Assembly (NCBI RefSeq): GCF_036632095.1
Contig: NZ_JAPYKW010000001.1
Location: 62,001 to 126,000 of the forward strand
Direction: 5' to 3'
From: Chlamydia sp. 04-14
GTDB taxonomy: Bacteria; Chlamydiota; Chlamydiia; Chlamydiales; Chlamydiaceae
Length of the DNA: 64,000 bases
The notes under the pieces are model-generated. The model was not told the DNA's origin. It saw only the letters and a program-made list of their open reading frames with translations, and searched no databases. The translations under genes were made by a program, and so were the position numbers. Within the stretch, counting starts at the first letter, position 1; each line of letters starts with the position of its first letter. Shown piece after piece: positions 54,863 through 64,000 of the stretch.

Positions 54863-54949
54863 CGGAGAGAGAGGGATTCGAACCCTCGGTACGCGTTAAC
54901 GCACACACGCTTTCCAAGCGTGCTCCTTAAGCCACTCGGACACCTCTCC
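54863..54949 (-). tRNA. tRNA-Ser (GGA anticodon)
   Basis: On the - strand the cloverleaf runs GGAGAGG...CTTGGAAAG...TTCGAATCCCTC, with a 7-base acceptor stem, an anticodon loop carrying GGA and a long class II variable arm (GTGTGCGTTAACGCGTACC). The length is 87 bases. The CCA end is not encoded. It reads UCC and UCU serine codons. Confidence 0.95.
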
Positions 54950-55134
54950 ACTAGCCAAATAAGGATATTCTTTCGAAAAACTTGAACTGAAGATATCCCA
55001 ATACATCCATTTTTATCAAGATTCGTCTGAATACAAAGGATTTTTAAAAAATCTACAAAGCTATTTTGAATTCACTCTTTATTAAAATTGTGGGTCAATA
55101 GGATAATAGCTAAATTCATCAATCTATTTAGATC

Positions 55135-55971
55135 ATGCGTAGAATATTCATCCTTATTTTGTTCCTTTTCTGGTGCTCACATACTTTTGGAGACTCTAAA
55201 ACAGAACAAAAACATGTCCTTGTTAGTATAGTCCCTTATAAATTTCTAGTTGAGCAGATAGCAGAGGGGACTTGCGAGGTATGCTCTATAGTTACTAATA
55301 ACTATGATCCTCATACCTATGAGTTGTCTCCCCGACACATGGAAAAATTTCTTCGTGCGCAACTTTGGTTCCGTATGGGAGAAAACTTTGAAAAGTCTTG
55401 TGAGAAAAATGTTTCTTGTCCCCAAGTAGACCTCAATAAAAATATTCAAGTAATTCCTGGATATACAGGATGCGCTCATCATTTTCATAGTTTTGATACT
55501 CATACCTGGTTAAGTCCCAAAAATTTGAAAATACAAGTAGCTACTATCGTAGAGGCCCTATGCTTGTATTTCCCAGAACACACTGCATTATATCAAAGTA
55601 ATGGAGAAAAATTACTTAAGACTCTTGAAACCCTAGACGTAGAAATTCAAGAAATCACAGCCTCCGCTAAGCAGCGTCATATTTTAGTCGCGCATGGAGC
55701 TTTTGGCTATTTCTGTAGAGATTACAATTTTTCCCAACATGTTGTGGAAAAAAGTAATCATGCTGATCCCTCCCCAAAAGATGTTGTCCGTGCTGCTCAA
55801 AGTATTCGTGAACACGGGATTTCATCTATGATTTTACTCCGTCATGCAGGCAAACGCAGTAGTGCTATGCTCGCTGAACGCTTCCATATGGATACGGTAA
55901 ACTTAGATCCCTATGAAGAAAACGTTATAAATAATCTGAAAACTATAGCAACAACTCTTGCTAATTTATGA
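55135..55971 (+). CDS. Metal ABC transporter substrate-binding protein (TroA/ZnuA type)
   Basis: A cluster 9 binding protein of 278 residues with an N-terminal signal ([19 protein letters not shown]). It carries [20 protein letters not shown], a His-rich loop [19 protein letters not shown] and later [13 protein letters not shown] and [13 protein letters not shown], the metal ligands. It should bind zinc or manganese in the periplasm. The following ATPase and permease genes overlap by four bases each, so this is a complete importer. Other chlamydial members are called znuA or ytgA-like; metal choice is uncertain. Confidence 0.88.
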   Translation: MRRIFILILFLFWCSHTFGDSKTEQKHVLVSIVPYKFLVEQIAEGTCEVCSIVTNNYDPHTYELSPRHMEKFLRAQLWFRMGENFEKSCEKNVSCPQVDLNKNIQVIPGYTGCAHHFHSFDTHTWLSPKNLKIQVATIVEALCLYFPEHTALYQSNGEKLLKTLETLDVEIQEITASAKQRHILVAHGAFGYFCRDYNFSQHVVEKSNHADPSPKDVVRAAQSIREHGISSMILLRHAGKRSSAMLAERFHMDTVNLDPYEENVINNLKTIATTLANL

Positions 55972-56687
55972 CAGTACAAATACTCGTTAAAGATCTTTCC
56001 TTCCGCTATGGACCAAAAAGCTCTTGGATCATCAATAATGTGTCTTTCATGATTCATGAAGGAGATTTTGTCGGTATTATAGGACCTAATGGTGGTGGGA
56101 AAACAACTTTAGCTATGCTCATGTTAGGTTTATTAAAACCTACTTTAGGAACTCTAGAAACATTTTCTACATGTAGAAAAGAATCGGAATTAACTATTGG
56201 ATGGGTTCCACAACACTTCTCTTACGATTTTTCCTTCCCTATTTCTGTAAAAGAAGTTGTTCTATCAGGAAGGCTTTCTTTTCTCCGCTGGCATGGGAAA
56301 TACTCTAAATATGATCATGAATCTGCTGAGCAAGCTTTAGAGACCGTAGATCTTTTGCATCATAAGGATACCTGCTTTTCCCATCTATCTGGAGGACAGA
56401 TACAGAGAGTACTACTCGCTAGAGCCCTGGCATCTCATCCTAAACTACTCATCCTTGATGAACCCACAGCAAATATCGATCCTGAAAATCAACAACGCAT
56501 CCTACAGATTCTCACAGAACTTAATGCCCAGTGTACGATTCTTATGATCACACATGATTTGCATCATACAACTAGTCACTTCAATAAAGTATTTTATATG
56601 AGCAGAACTCTAACAACATTGACCAATACACCAACAATATCTCAAGAGTTTTGCTGCGATTCTTTCGAAAAAAAGGCTGATCTATGA
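55968..56687 (+). CDS. Metal ABC transporter ATP-binding protein
   Basis: An ABC ATPase of 239 residues: Walker [14 protein letters not shown]-loop WVPQHF, signature [15 protein letters not shown], Walker [13 protein letters not shown] and the H-loop ITHDLHH. It couples ATP hydrolysis to import of the metal delivered by the preceding binding protein. Start and stop overlap both neighbours by four bases (ATGA type), so translation is coupled. Both Gly of the Walker A motif are kept. Confidence 0.93.
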   Translation: MTVQILVKDLSFRYGPKSSWIINNVSFMIHEGDFVGIIGPNGGGKTTLAMLMLGLLKPTLGTLETFSTCRKESELTIGWVPQHFSYDFSFPISVKEVVLSGRLSFLRWHGKYSKYDHESAEQALETVDLLHHKDTCFSHLSGGQIQRVLLARALASHPKLLILDEPTANIDPENQQRILQILTELNAQCTILMITHDLHHTTSHFNKVFYMSRTLTTLTNTPTISQEFCCDSFEKKADL

Positions 56688-57577
56688 TTTCTTTTTTTGA
56701 TCATATCCTTCCCGCGCTACTCTTCCCGTCTCTACTTGCAGCCCTAGGAGCATCTATTGCTGGGGGAGTTGTGGGAACATACATCGTAGTGAAACGTATT
56801 GTTTCTATTAGTGGAAGTATCTCCCATTCTATTTTAGGAGGAATTGGTCTTACCTTATGGATTCAATATCGACTGAATCTTGAATTTTCTCCTATGTACG
56901 GGGCTATAGTTGGAGCAATAATCCTAGCAATCTGTATTGGAAAAATTCATCTCAAGTATCAAGAAAGAGAGGATGCCCTCATTGCTATGATTTGGTCCGT
57001 AGGCATGGCAATCGGAATTATCTTTATCTCCCAACTCCCTGCTTTTAATTCAGAGCTAGTGAATTTTCTTTTCGGAAATATTCTTTGGGTAACTACTCAT
57101 GATCTCTATAGCTTAGGGATACTAGACGTTGTTGTTCTCACAACCGTAGCGCTCTGTCATACGAGATTCCTTGCACTATGTTTCGATGAAAAATACATGA
57201 TGCTCAGTCGCTACTCTGTACAAACGTGGTATTTCCTTTTACTAATTTTAACGGCAATTACCATTGTTATGCTGATTTACATCATGGGTGTTATCTTAAT
57301 GCTAAGCATGCTTGTTTTGCCTATATCGATCGCTTGTAGGTTTTCCTATAGAATGGTCAACATTATGATTGTTTCCGTTCTCTTAAACATTCTATGCTCA
57401 TTTTCCGGAATTGTCCTTGCCTATGCCCTAGATTTTCCTGCAGGACCAACGATCGCTATTTTGATGGGTATTGCTTATACAGTAAGTCTATTTGTAAAAA
57501 GACTATTCAGTAGATCCACACCTTCCCCGGTAAGTCCAGATAACATCACAAATTTTTCAGAGGGAAAGAGTCTCTGA
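56684..57577 (+). CDS. Metal ABC transporter permease (ZnuB type)
   Basis: A cluster 9 permease of 297 residues with about eight spans. [15 protein letters not shown] and [17 protein letters not shown] are typical. The last 34 residues ([20 protein letters not shown] and on) are hydrophilic. They lie antisense to the end of obgE, which extends 103 bases into this gene from the opposite strand. It completes the three-gene metal importer. Confidence 0.9.
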   Translation: MISFFDHILPALLFPSLLAALGASIAGGVVGTYIVVKRIVSISGSISHSILGGIGLTLWIQYRLNLEFSPMYGAIVGAIILAICIGKIHLKYQEREDALIAMIWSVGMAIGIIFISQLPAFNSELVNFLFGNILWVTTHDLYSLGILDVVVLTTVALCHTRFLALCFDEKYMMLSRYSVQTWYFLLLILTAITIVMLIYIMGVILMLSMLVLPISIACRFSYRMVNIMIVSVLLNILCSFSGIVLAYALDFPAGPTIAILMGIAYTVSLFVKRLFSRSTPSPVSPDNITNFSEGKSL

Positions 57578-58482
57578 AAATTCTCTAGGCATTCCTGTCT
57601 TTCATCAGGAAGAAGATCATCGATTTTATTTAAAGCGATGATCCTGCCTTTATCAGCAAGATCTTCTTTATAATGTAAAAGTTCGTCCATGAGAATACGT
57701 AGATCTTCTTCGGGAGAGGATCTCTCGCATCCACAAATATCAATAACAAATAATAACAATCTAGTGCGTTCAATATGCCTTAGAAAATCTAATCCCAAAC
57801 CACGATTTTGATGAGCACCTTCTATGATTCCGGGAATATCTGCGATAATCCATGGTTTCTGGTACAATCTCTCCTGACAGGGAACCAACCCTAATACAGG
57901 CTGAAGTGTAGTAAATGGATATGCCCCCACTTTAACTTCTGTTTTAGCAAGAGTATTAAATAACGTGGATTTACCAGCATTTGGGAAGCCTACAAGACCA
58001 ATATCTGCTATGAGTTTTAACTCTAGCTCGACTTGCCGTACTTCTCCAGGTTTTCCTGGAGTAGCTTTTGTAGGAGCACGATTGGTAGATGTCTTAAAGA
58101 AAGTATTTCCTTTCCCACCTTTGCCTCCACGACAAATAACTAAACGTTCTCCGTCTTTGGCAAAATCATAAAGAATCTCTCGAGTCTCTACATCACGTAA
58201 TAACGTTCCTTCAGGAACTACCAAAACCAAATCTTTTCCGTTTCTCCCAGAACGATTATTAGTTGCTCCAGATTGTCCATCTTCAGCCTTTAAAAAGCGT
58301 ATATTCCTATAGGATTCAAAAGAGTATACATGTGTAGCTGATTCGATAACAATAGATCCACCAACACCGCCGTTACCACCATAAGGGCCACCTTTCGGTA
58401 GATACTTTTCCTTTCTCCAAGCTACGACACCGTTACCGCCTTTACCAGCACGTAACTCTATAGTAATTTGATCTAAAAACAT
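57475..58482 (-). CDS. obgE: GTPase ObgE (CgtA)
   Basis: Obg GTPase of 335 residues from the ATG at 58482 ([18 protein letters not shown]); an earlier in-frame codon 24 bases upstream would add eight residues that fit no family pattern. The N-terminal glycine-rich Obg fold ([25 protein letters not shown]) precedes the G domain: [35 protein letters not shown] and LSGLTGEG. It works in ribosome assembly. Its last 103 bases overlap antisense with the metal permease gene. Confidence 0.94.
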   Translation of the reverse strand: MFLDQITIELRAGKGGNGVVAWRKEKYLPKGGPYGGNGGVGGSIVIESATHVYSFESYRNIRFLKAEDGQSGATNNRSGRNGKDLVLVVPEGTLLRDVETREILYDFAKDGERLVICRGGKGGKGNTFFKTSTNRAPTKATPGKPGEVRQVELELKLIADIGLVGFPNAGKSTLFNTLAKTEVKVGAYPFTTLQPVLGLVPCQERLYQKPWIIADIPGIIEGAHQNRGLGLDFLRHIERTRLLLFVIDICGCERSSPEEDLRILMDELLHYKEDLADKGRIIALNKIDDLLPDERQECLENFQRLFPSEKFVMLSGLTGEGVDLLNSLFTNRLTV

Positions 58483-58519
58483 TGTATACTTATCCCTAAA
58501 TCGCAAACGCTGCTAAAAC

Positions 58520-58559
58520 AGAAAAGCCCCGTTTTATGCGTGAGCAAAAAACAGAGCTT
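58520..58559 (-). terminator. Intrinsic terminator after rplU-rpmA
   Basis: On the - strand AAGCTCTGTTTT pairs with AAAACGGGGCTT over 12 base pairs (58548-58559 with 58524-58535), followed by TTCTGTTTT. It ends the rplU-rpmA message before obgE. Confidence 0.85.
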
Positions 58560-58594
58560 CCTAGATAATTGGTTTTTGAAGAGTCTTTTAAGAC

Positions 58595-58843
58595 TTATTC
58601 TGGAAGAACAGAAATATATGTACGATCTGTCTTCTTAGTGACAACAATACCATCTATTAAAGCAAATAAAGTATCGTCACGACCTCTACCCACGTTTTGA
58701 GAAGGATGCCACTTAGTGCCTCTTTGTCTTACAAGAATACTTCCTGTGGAAACTCTTTGTCCTGCGCCCACTTTCATGCCGAGACGCTTTGACTCTGAAT
58801 CGCGACCGTTACGGCTTGCTCCCTGACCTTTCTTATGTGCCAT
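58595..58843 (-). CDS. rpmA: 50S ribosomal protein L27
   Basis: L27 of 82 residues. It has [31 protein letters not shown] and [24 protein letters not shown], the full bacterial signature. There is no N-terminal extension of the type cleaved in Firmicutes. It follows rplU at 30 bases and a terminator lies downstream. Confidence 0.97.
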   Translation of the reverse strand: MAHKKGQGASRNGRDSESKRLGMKVGAGQRVSTGSILVRQRGTKWHPSQNVGRGRDDTLFALIDGIVVTKKTDRTYISVLPE

Positions 58844-58873
58844 TTCAAAATCCTTTAGTTATCCACCAGTCGA

Positions 58874-59194
58874 TTACATCACTAGATTACTAATTTTTAC
58901 TCTAAGGTAATTCTGACGGTGACCAGTCTTACGATGATAATTTTTACGTCTTTTGTATTTATAGGCCGTTACTTTTTCTCCACGAACTCGAGAAAGCAAC
59001 TGACCTTTTACTACAGCATTCTTTACCGTAGGAGTCCCTAAAGAAACTTTAGATCCATCAAAAGTAAACAACACTTGATCGAAAACAACTTCTTGTCCCT
59101 CGGAAACGCCGTCTAACAATTCGACGTCAATTACATCCCCTTCAGTAACCTGATATTGCTTGCTTCCGGTCTGAATTATCGCGTAAGACTTCAT
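58874..59194 (-). CDS. rplU: 50S ribosomal protein L21
   Basis: L21 of 106 residues with MKSYAIIQTGSKQYQVTEGDVIDVELL, KVTAYKYKRRKNYHRKTGHRQNYLRVKIS. It is the typical L21-L27 pair. It probably starts the rplU-rpmA transcript; the promoter should lie between it and the tRNA-Phe gene. Confidence 0.97.
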   Translation of the reverse strand: MKSYAIIQTGSKQYQVTEGDVIDVELLDGVSEGQEVVFDQVLFTFDGSKVSLGTPTVKNAVVKGQLLSRVRGEKVTAYKYKRRKNYHRKTGHRQNYLRVKISNLVM

Positions 59195-59342
59195 TAATTC
59201 TTTCCTTATGATTCTTTATTCTGTGCTTAGGACTCAATAGATTTGCCAAATACTTTAGCAAACCCTGAAATTATAAAAAAATACAAAGTCCTTGATTTTA
59301 GTTTTCCAAGAAAAACTAGACACGTTGAACGTTAACCGAGTA

Positions 59343-59415
59343 TGGCCGGAGCCGGGGTCGAACCGACGACACAAGGATCTTCAATCCTCTGCTCTACCAA
59401 CTGAGCTATCCAGCC
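59343..59415 (-). tRNA. tRNA-Phe (GAA anticodon)
   Basis: The cloverleaf on the - strand runs GGCTGGATAGCTCAGTTGG, then GATTGAAGAT (anticodon GAA), then GGTTCGACCCC and TCCGGCCA. The length is 73 bases. The acceptor stem holds one G-T wobble pair. CCA is not encoded. Confidence 0.95.
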
Positions 59416-59493
59416 ATTTCAGTAGGTTATCATAGGGAAATATTCGCTTTAAAGCAATGATATTTCTAAGAACATAAACTCTAATCAAAGAGT

Positions 59494-59925
59494 TTACGAA
59501 AAAATCAGACCGGAAGATGCATGACTGCGATCTTGAGGATATTCAGGAAGAATTTGCTCTCTTCTATTTCTAGAAAAAATAATTTTAAAAAATAAACAAA
59601 GAATTTTTAGCACTAAGGTAACAATCCCTAGACCACAAAATTCCATTAATCCGGTGACTGTATAAACAAGTATTTTTCTTTTACTTTCGCCGCGTAGATT
59701 GACAGACCATACGCTGAATAACTTGATTAACCCAATGATTGAACCAATCACAGGAATCACTGCTAAAGCTGAATTTTTCAAAGCCGTAGGATTCGTTAAA
59801 TCCCAATCATAAGAGATATCCCATATACCTTCATCATCTCTAGGAAATAACATATAACAACTTCTAGGAAATATTTGTCCTACTCTATCGTCAAAATCCT
59901 GATTTGTCTCGAATCTAATCTGCAT
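59494..59925 (-). CDS. Membrane protein with two hydrophobic segments, candidate Inc
   Basis: A 143-residue protein of no family I can name firmly. Hydrophobic runs at about 51-69 (ALAVIPVIGSIIGLIKLF) and 86-114 (ILVYTVTGLMEFCGLGIVT and on) are separated by a charged stretch. The N-terminus is hydrophilic and lacks a signal peptide. The layout could be an Inc protein, although the 16-residue polar gap is longer than the usual tight turn. It stands alone between tRNA-Phe and the divergent ispF. An 8-base inverted repeat that holds two TATAAT hexamers lies just upstream. Confidence 0.5.
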   Translation of the reverse strand: MQIRFETNQDFDDRVGQIFPRSCYMLFPRDDEGIWDISYDWDLTNPTALKNSALAVIPVIGSIIGLIKLFSVWSVNLRGESKRKILVYTVTGLMEFCGLGIVTLVLKILCLFFKIIFSRNRREQILPEYPQDRSHASSGLIFS

Positions 59926-60238
59926 AACTCTAATTAAAATCTGTGTTATAATAAAAAATTATAACATTATTAACCTTTCTATATTAAAAATAAATCACCT
60001 TATCTATTTTTATATAAATTAAAAATATATCTTTAAAAGATTAAAATAATATTTTTACAGACTGGTCAACTCTTACATAGAAGAATTTTTATGTATGTAT
60101 AGGTGCGTGAATTCTGATTATTTTGTATATTTTCTCACGAGATTCTCAACCACGGTAAAATTGAGCCTACGGCGATTTTACATCCCAATTAAAGAGCGAC
60201 GATCTCAAAATAAGGAATATTAAAACGGTACAATAAAT
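59926..60238. other. Divergent intergenic region, 313 bases
   Basis: AT-rich region shared by the leftward Inc-like gene and the rightward ispF. GTTATAAT (59945-59952) and ATTATAAC (59958-59965) are perfect inverse complements; each arm holds a TATAAT-type hexamer, one per strand. I see no matching -35 boxes, so promoter use is uncertain. The rest holds no clear motif. Confidence 0.4.
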
Positions 60239-60769
60239 ATGAACGCAGAAAATGACTCTCCTTTGCCTAAACCGCAATGGATTTATCGTGTAGGAATCGG
60301 GCAAGATAGCCATCGTTTCCTTTCCGAAAGTTCTGCAAAACCCTGCACTTTAGCTGGGGTAATCTTTGAAAATAGTCCTGGTTTCCAAGCAAATTCTGAT
60401 GGCGATATTGTCTTCCACGCTATTTGCAACGCCATCTCTTCTGTAACTCATAGAATCATATTAGGAGAAGTTGCCGATGAACTTTTCCATACTCGTGGTA
60501 TTACCGACAGTAGTGTGTATTTATCCGAAGCTATAAAATCCTTAAAATCGAACCAAATGATTTCTCATGTAGCTATTACTATTGAAGGAAATCGTCCTAA
60601 ATTTCTTCCAAAACTCTCTGCTATGAGACAAAGTATTGCCTCTGCTTTAAATATTCCTCTAGGATCCGTAGGCATTACTGCAACCTCTGGGGAAGGTTTG
60701 AGTGATTTTGGCTGTGGTGATGGTGTACAATGTTTTTGCGTACTCACAGTTATGGAGTATTGCAATTAA
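60239..60769 (+). CDS. ispF: 2-C-methyl-D-erythritol 2,4-cyclodiphosphate synthase
   Basis: IspF of 176 residues makes the cyclic diphosphate in the MEP isoprenoid route. The zinc ligands are visible in [10 protein letters not shown] (Asp, His) and [13 protein letters not shown] (His). The usual LFPDTDP-type segment is replaced by [12 protein letters not shown], and the usual Asp in HALxDAL is Asn. C-terminal [13 protein letters not shown] and [10 protein letters not shown] are typical. The stop codon overlaps that of the cysJ-like gene on the other strand by four bases. Confidence 0.88.
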   Translation: MNAENDSPLPKPQWIYRVGIGQDSHRFLSESSAKPCTLAGVIFENSPGFQANSDGDIVFHAICNAISSVTHRIILGEVADELFHTRGITDSSVYLSEAIKSLKSNQMISHVAITIEGNRPKFLPKLSAMRQSIASALNIPLGSVGITATSGEGLSDFGCGDGVQCFCVLTVMEYCN

Positions 60770-61815
60770 TAGACATCGATAACATAACGACGCTCTTCCT
60801 TCAATTGGGAGAGCTTATCTTTCCCCAAAATATCTTCTAGAGTCTTTTTAACTTCACTTCCCAAAACCTTACTTCCACAAACAAAGAAATACGCCCCCCC
60901 TTCATATGCTTTTAAGACCGTATCCGCCTCTTTTCTGAGTAGATCTTGTACATAGATCTTCTGATCCCCATCGCGAGAAAAAGCTAAAAAAAGCTGCAAC
61001 AACTGGTTTTCAATAGCTTGTTTCCAAAAATCTTGATAATAGAAATTCGCCTTCTCAAATCGTTCTCCAAAAAAGAGTAAGTTCGTTCCTGGATCTTTAT
61101 TGTAAATACGCTGTTGTAAGAAACCTTTATATGGAGCTATTCCGGTTCCTGAGCCGATCATGACAATGGGTTTATTATGAATGTAATCCCCAATGGTAAA
61201 ATGTTTGGTAGGCTGTACGTATGCATAACAGCTCTCATCTAGCTCTAATTCCTTACATAAAAAGAAAGAACACACTCCATGACGCTGCTCATACTCCCCA
61301 GGATAACTTACAAGCCTAACTAGCAGTTCTATTTTTTTTTCCTGAGGATGTGGAGCAGAGGCTATCGAATAAAAGCGAGGTAGTAGAGGTAAGACACTTT
61401 GTACAAATAGCTCTATAGGGATACTAGGTTTATATTTCTGTATAGCATCATAAAAATTTATAGAATCTTCTGTATCAGGGAAAAAGGACCTAAGCTTCGC
61501 AGGAAGTTTATCTACATTTGCGTAGCATCTTAAGAAGTCATAGAAGGTAACGTGAGAGGATTCTCGAGTCTGTACCAGTTGTTTTGGAGAATAACTTAAA
61601 CATTCGAGAATCTTCTCAACAACACTTATAGGATTCTTTGGGAATACGCCCAAAGAATCCCCTACCTTATAAGGTAGATTAGAATCTGTTGTACTAAGAA
61701 ATAATTGATAGACATGGCCTGCATCAAAAGAAGCAATGGTAGAATCGCAACAAGAAATGAGCTCTCGTGAGAGAAGAGAAACCCTCTGAGCCTTAAATTT
61801 CTCTACTAAATGCAT
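60766..61815 (-). CDS. cysJ: CysJ-like FAD/NADPH reductase without flavodoxin domain
   Basis: A 349-residue flavoprotein reductase of the FNR/CysJ type. It has FAD binding at [12 protein letters not shown] and [20 protein letters not shown] binding at [33 protein letters not shown] and [17 protein letters not shown], and the C-terminus RYVIDVY resembles CysJ's RYxRDVY. It has no N-terminal FMN/flavodoxin domain, so it is about 250 residues shorter than CysJ. The electron acceptor is unknown. It lies 17 bases after rpsJ on the same strand and probably shares the fusA-rpsJ transcript. Confidence 0.82.
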   Translation of the reverse strand: MHLVEKFKAQRVSLLSRELISCCDSTIASFDAGHVYQLFLSTTDSNLPYKVGDSLGVFPKNPISVVEKILECLSYSPKQLVQTRESSHVTFYDFLRCYANVDKLPAKLRSFFPDTEDSINFYDAIQKYKPSIPIELFVQSVLPLLPRFYSIASAPHPQEKKIELLVRLVSYPGEYEQRHGVCSFFLCKELELDESCYAYVQPTKHFTIGDYIHNKPIVMIGSGTGIAPYKGFLQQRIYNKDPGTNLLFFGERFEKANFYYQDFWKQAIENQLLQLFLAFSRDGDQKIYVQDLLRKEADTVLKAYEGGAYFFVCGSKVLGSEVKKTLEDILGKDKLSQLKEERRYVIDVY

Positions 61816-61832
61816 GGCCGAGTCAATTTAAC

Positions 61833-62150
61833 CTATGCAGCCTTGATCTTAATATCAACTCCTGCTGGAAGAGCTAACATTTTTAGGGCATCTATAGTTT
61901 TTCCTGTAGGATCTAAGATATCTATTAAACGCTTATGCGTACGAATTTCAAACTGCTCCCTAGACTTCTTGTGTACGTGAGGAGAACGCAACACAGTGTA
62001 CACTTCCCTCTTCGTAGGCAAAGGAATAGGACCTGCTACACGAGCGCCTGTTCTTTTAGCAGTCTCAACAATATCTGCGGTTGATCGATCTAGCTGTCCC
62101 TGATCGAATCCTTTCAGACGAATACGAATTTTCTGTTTTTGCTGCTTCAT
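61833..62150 (-). CDS. rpsJ: 30S ribosomal protein S10
   Basis: S10 of 105 residues from the ATG at 62150 ([17 protein letters not shown]); a longer frame from 62204 would add 18 residues that are not part of the family. Signatures are [42 protein letters not shown]. It also takes part in NusB/NusG antitermination in other bacteria. It follows fusA by seven bases. Confidence 0.96.
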   Translation of the reverse strand: MKQQKQKIRIRLKGFDQGQLDRSTADIVETAKRTGARVAGPIPLPTKREVYTVLRSPHVHKKSREQFEIRTHKRLIDILDPTGKTIDALKMLALPAGVDIKIKAA

Positions 62151-62157
62151 ATATTCC

Positions 62158-64000
62158 TTACTTCTTAACAATCTCTTCTTGAATTTTTTGAGGAACCTTA
62201 GCAAAGAAGGCTGGTTCCATTGTTGATGTTGCTCTTCCGGAAGTCAAGGATCTTAAAGATGTTGTGTATCCAAACATTTCACTTAAAGGAACCTCGGCAT
62301 TTACTTGTGCCATACCTCGTGAAGATTCCTGGCCTAAGATTTTTCCACGACGACGATTCAAATCACCAATAACATCTCCTAAATGATCCTCAGGAGTCGT
62401 TACCGCAACTTTCATAATAGGTTCTAGAATCACCGGAGTGGCTTTTCTGCAAGCTTCTTTCACAGCCATTGAACCGCATATTTTAAATGCCATTTCACTG
62501 GAATCTACCTCGTGATATGATCCAAACACAATGTTGACCTTAACATCTACCAAACCATAACCAGCAAGAACACCTGTATTTAAGCCTTCTTCTACACCTT
62601 TCATAACTGCTGGGATATATTCTCTAGGAATAACACCGCCAACAATTTTGCTGACAACTTCATTGCCCTTCCCTGGTTCATTTGGCTCAATCTCGAGGCA
62701 AACGTGAGCATATTGTCCACGACCACCAGACTGTTTCACGTATTTTGTTTCGCTTTTGCCATTCTTGGTAATTGTTTCTTTATAAGAAACTTGAGGCTTG
62801 CCAACATTAGCTTCCACTTTAAATTCGCGAATCATACGATCGCGAAGAATATCTAAATGTAGCTCACCCATCCCAGAAATAATTGTTTGTCCTGTCTCCT
62901 CGTTTGAAGTAACGCGGAAAGTAGGATCTTCCTCGGAAAGAGCACTCAATGCTTGAGCTAATTTCTCTCTATCTCCCTTAGATTTTGGCTCAATAGCCAT
63001 ATCAATCACAGGTTCAGGAATTTCAATACGCTCAAGAACAATTTCCTGATTATCGTCGCAAAGCGTATCCCCTGTAACTGAATATTTTAAACCTACACAA
63101 GCACCGATATCCCCAACGGTAAATTCGTCTCTATCGGTTCTTTCATTAGCGTGCATCTCTAATAAACGAGAAATCCGCTCTTTTTTATCCTTAGTGGAGT
63201 TAAGAATAGCTGAACCCTTTTTAAGAGTTCCTGAATAGATACGGATAAAGGTGATACGACCAACATAGGGGTCTGTCATAATTTTGAACGCAAGAGCAGC
63301 TAGAGGGCCGTCTTTTCTAGGTTCTAAATGAACTTCTTCGTTGTTCTTTAGATTAATTCCATGGATTACACCACGATCTTTAGGTGAAGGCAACCATCTT
63401 ACAATAACATTGAGAAGCTGCTGGACACCTTTATTCTTAAAGGCAGTTCCACACAATACGGGATTGATCTTATTTTCAATAACCCCTTTGCGCATCGCAT
63501 CATGGATTTCTTCTTCGGTAATAGAATTTGGATCTTCGAGAACTTTCATCATGAAAGCTTCATTACTTTCATCTACTGTAGCAAGTTCTTCAAGAAGTGC
63601 ATACCGAAGTTCTGCACATTTCTCTTTAAGTTCTTCAGGAATTTCTCGTTCTTCCCACTTAGCACCTAGAGTTTCATCTAGAAAATATAGAGCCTTTTGC
63701 GAAATCAGATCCACCATTCCAACAAATTGGCTTTCAGCGCCAATAGGACAGTGCACAGGAATGGCATTAGCACCAAGTTTTTCTTTCATAGATTCTACGG
63801 CCGCAAAGTAATCCGCACCCATGCGATCCATTTTATTTACGAAAGCAATCCGGGGAACACCGTACTTATTCGCTTGTCTCCACACAGTCTCTGATTGAGG
63901 CTCAACTCCAGACACTGCATCAAATACAGCTACGGCACCGTCTAAAACACGAAGAGATCTCTCAACTTCAATAGTGAAGTCCACGTGTCCAGGAGTGTCA
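62158..64000 (-). CDS. fusA: Elongation factor G, N-terminal part outside window
   Basis: EF-G translocates ribosomes. The frame continues past the last base of the window ([16 protein letters not shown] is readable), so the N-terminus, including the P-loop, is cut. The visible part has [11 protein letters not shown] (G4), the G-domain end, domain II ([24 protein letters not shown]), domain III ([12 protein letters not shown]), domain IV ([15 protein letters not shown]) and domain V. The length fits the usual ~694 residues. rpsJ follows by seven bases, as in the str-operon ending fusA-rpsJ of chlamydiae. Confidence 0.96.
   Translation of the reverse strand, partial: DTPGHVDFTIEVERSLRVLDGAVAVFDAVSGVEPQSETVWRQANKYGVPRIAFVNKMDRMGADYFAAVESMKEKLGANAIPVHCPIGAESQFVGMVDLISQKALYFLDETLGAKWEEREIPEELKEKCAELRYALLEELATVDESNEAFMMKVLEDPNSITEEEIHDAMRKGVIENKINPVLCGTAFKNKGVQQLLNVIVRWLPSPKDRGVIHGINLKNNEEVHLEPRKDGPLAALAFKIMTDPYVGRITFIRIYSGTLKKGSAILNSTKDKKERISRLLEMHANERTDRDEFTVGDIGACVGLKYSVTGDTLCDDNQEIVLERIEIPEPVIDMAIEPKSKGDREKLAQALSALSEEDPTFRVTSNEETGQTIISGMGELHLDILRDRMIREFKVEANVGKPQVSYKETITKNGKSETKYVKQSGGRGQYAHVCLEIEPNEPGKGNEVVSKIVGGVIPREYIPAVMKGVEEGLNTGVLAGYGLVDVKVNIVFGSYHEVDSSEMAFKICGSMAVKEACRKATPVILEPIMKVAVTTPEDHLGDVIGDLNRRRGKILGQESSRGMAQVNAEVPLSEMFGYTTSLRSLTSGRATSTMEPAFFAKVPQKIQEEIVKK

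Noticed and set aside
1..64000. CRISPR arrays, insertion sequences or prophage
   Set aside because: I saw no repeat-spacer pattern, transposase or phage structural gene in the whole window.

Overview
This window is a stretch of an obligate intracellular Chlamydia chromosome, most like the Chlamydophila or psittaci group (C. psittaci, abortus, felis, caviae and relatives). The main evidence is gene content and order. There is a PmpA/PmpB autotransporter pair with GGA and FxxN repeats, CdsZ, a DapL-type diaminopimelate aminotransferase, a futalosine menaquinone block (mqnE-mqnA-menG), an hrcA-grpE-dnaK operon behind a CIRCE element, a stand-alone CysJ-like reductase and several Inc-like bilobed membrane proteins. 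Only one large PmpB/C-type gene is present, which fits the Chlamydophila lineages better than C. trachomatis. The species cannot be fixed from sequence reading alone.

Layout. 1-8.6 kb: a LOG-family protein cut by the window start, a DUF1207 protein, a very basic repeat-containing protein of unknown function, dapL with an orphan solute-binding protein, a DUF167 protein, a lipoprotein and a coiled-coil membrane protein. 8.8-17.2 kb: proS, the heat-shock operon hrcA-grpE-dnaK, RNase R and a 3-methyladenine glycosylase. 17.3-25.3 kb: a rightward run of a DUF502 protein, two 53-residue basic proteins, ybeY, a CBS-domain TlyC-like protein, an anti-anti-sigma factor, a DUF3604-like protein, a small Cys-rich membrane protein and the menaquinone genes. 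25.3-29.2 kb: a leftward UPF0158/AT-hook protein and glyA-clpP-dapF. 29.5-33.4 kb: hemD, two Inc-like proteins (one with a macro-like domain), cdsZ and the RNase P RNA gene.

33.5-40.5 kb is leftward: lpxK-gltT-E2 acyltransferase-kpsF, and ribE with two RNA-methyltransferase-like genes. 40.7-44.4 kb is rightward: nrdR-dksA-lspA-agcS and two small membrane proteins. 44.6-53.0 kb holds pmpA and pmpB. 53.1-55 kb holds thiE-thiM behind a diverged TPP riboswitch, and tRNA-Ser. 55.1-64 kb holds a zinc/manganese-type ABC importer, obgE, rpmA, rplU, tRNA-Phe, an Inc-like protein, ispF, a cysJ-like gene, rpsJ and fusA, which is cut by the window end.

The genes together serve cell-envelope and lysine precursor synthesis (dapL, dapF, lpxK, kpsF, lspA), cofactor supply (menaquinone, riboflavin, haem, thiamine, isoprenoid), translation and protein quality control, and the host interface (Pmps, Inc-like proteins, CdsZ). 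The observations most worth following are the Inc-anchored macro-like protein at 30706-31803, the degenerate TPP riboswitch ahead of thiE-thiM, and the basic protein at 2590-3513 with eukaryote-like short motifs. No CRISPR array, insertion sequence or prophage was seen.
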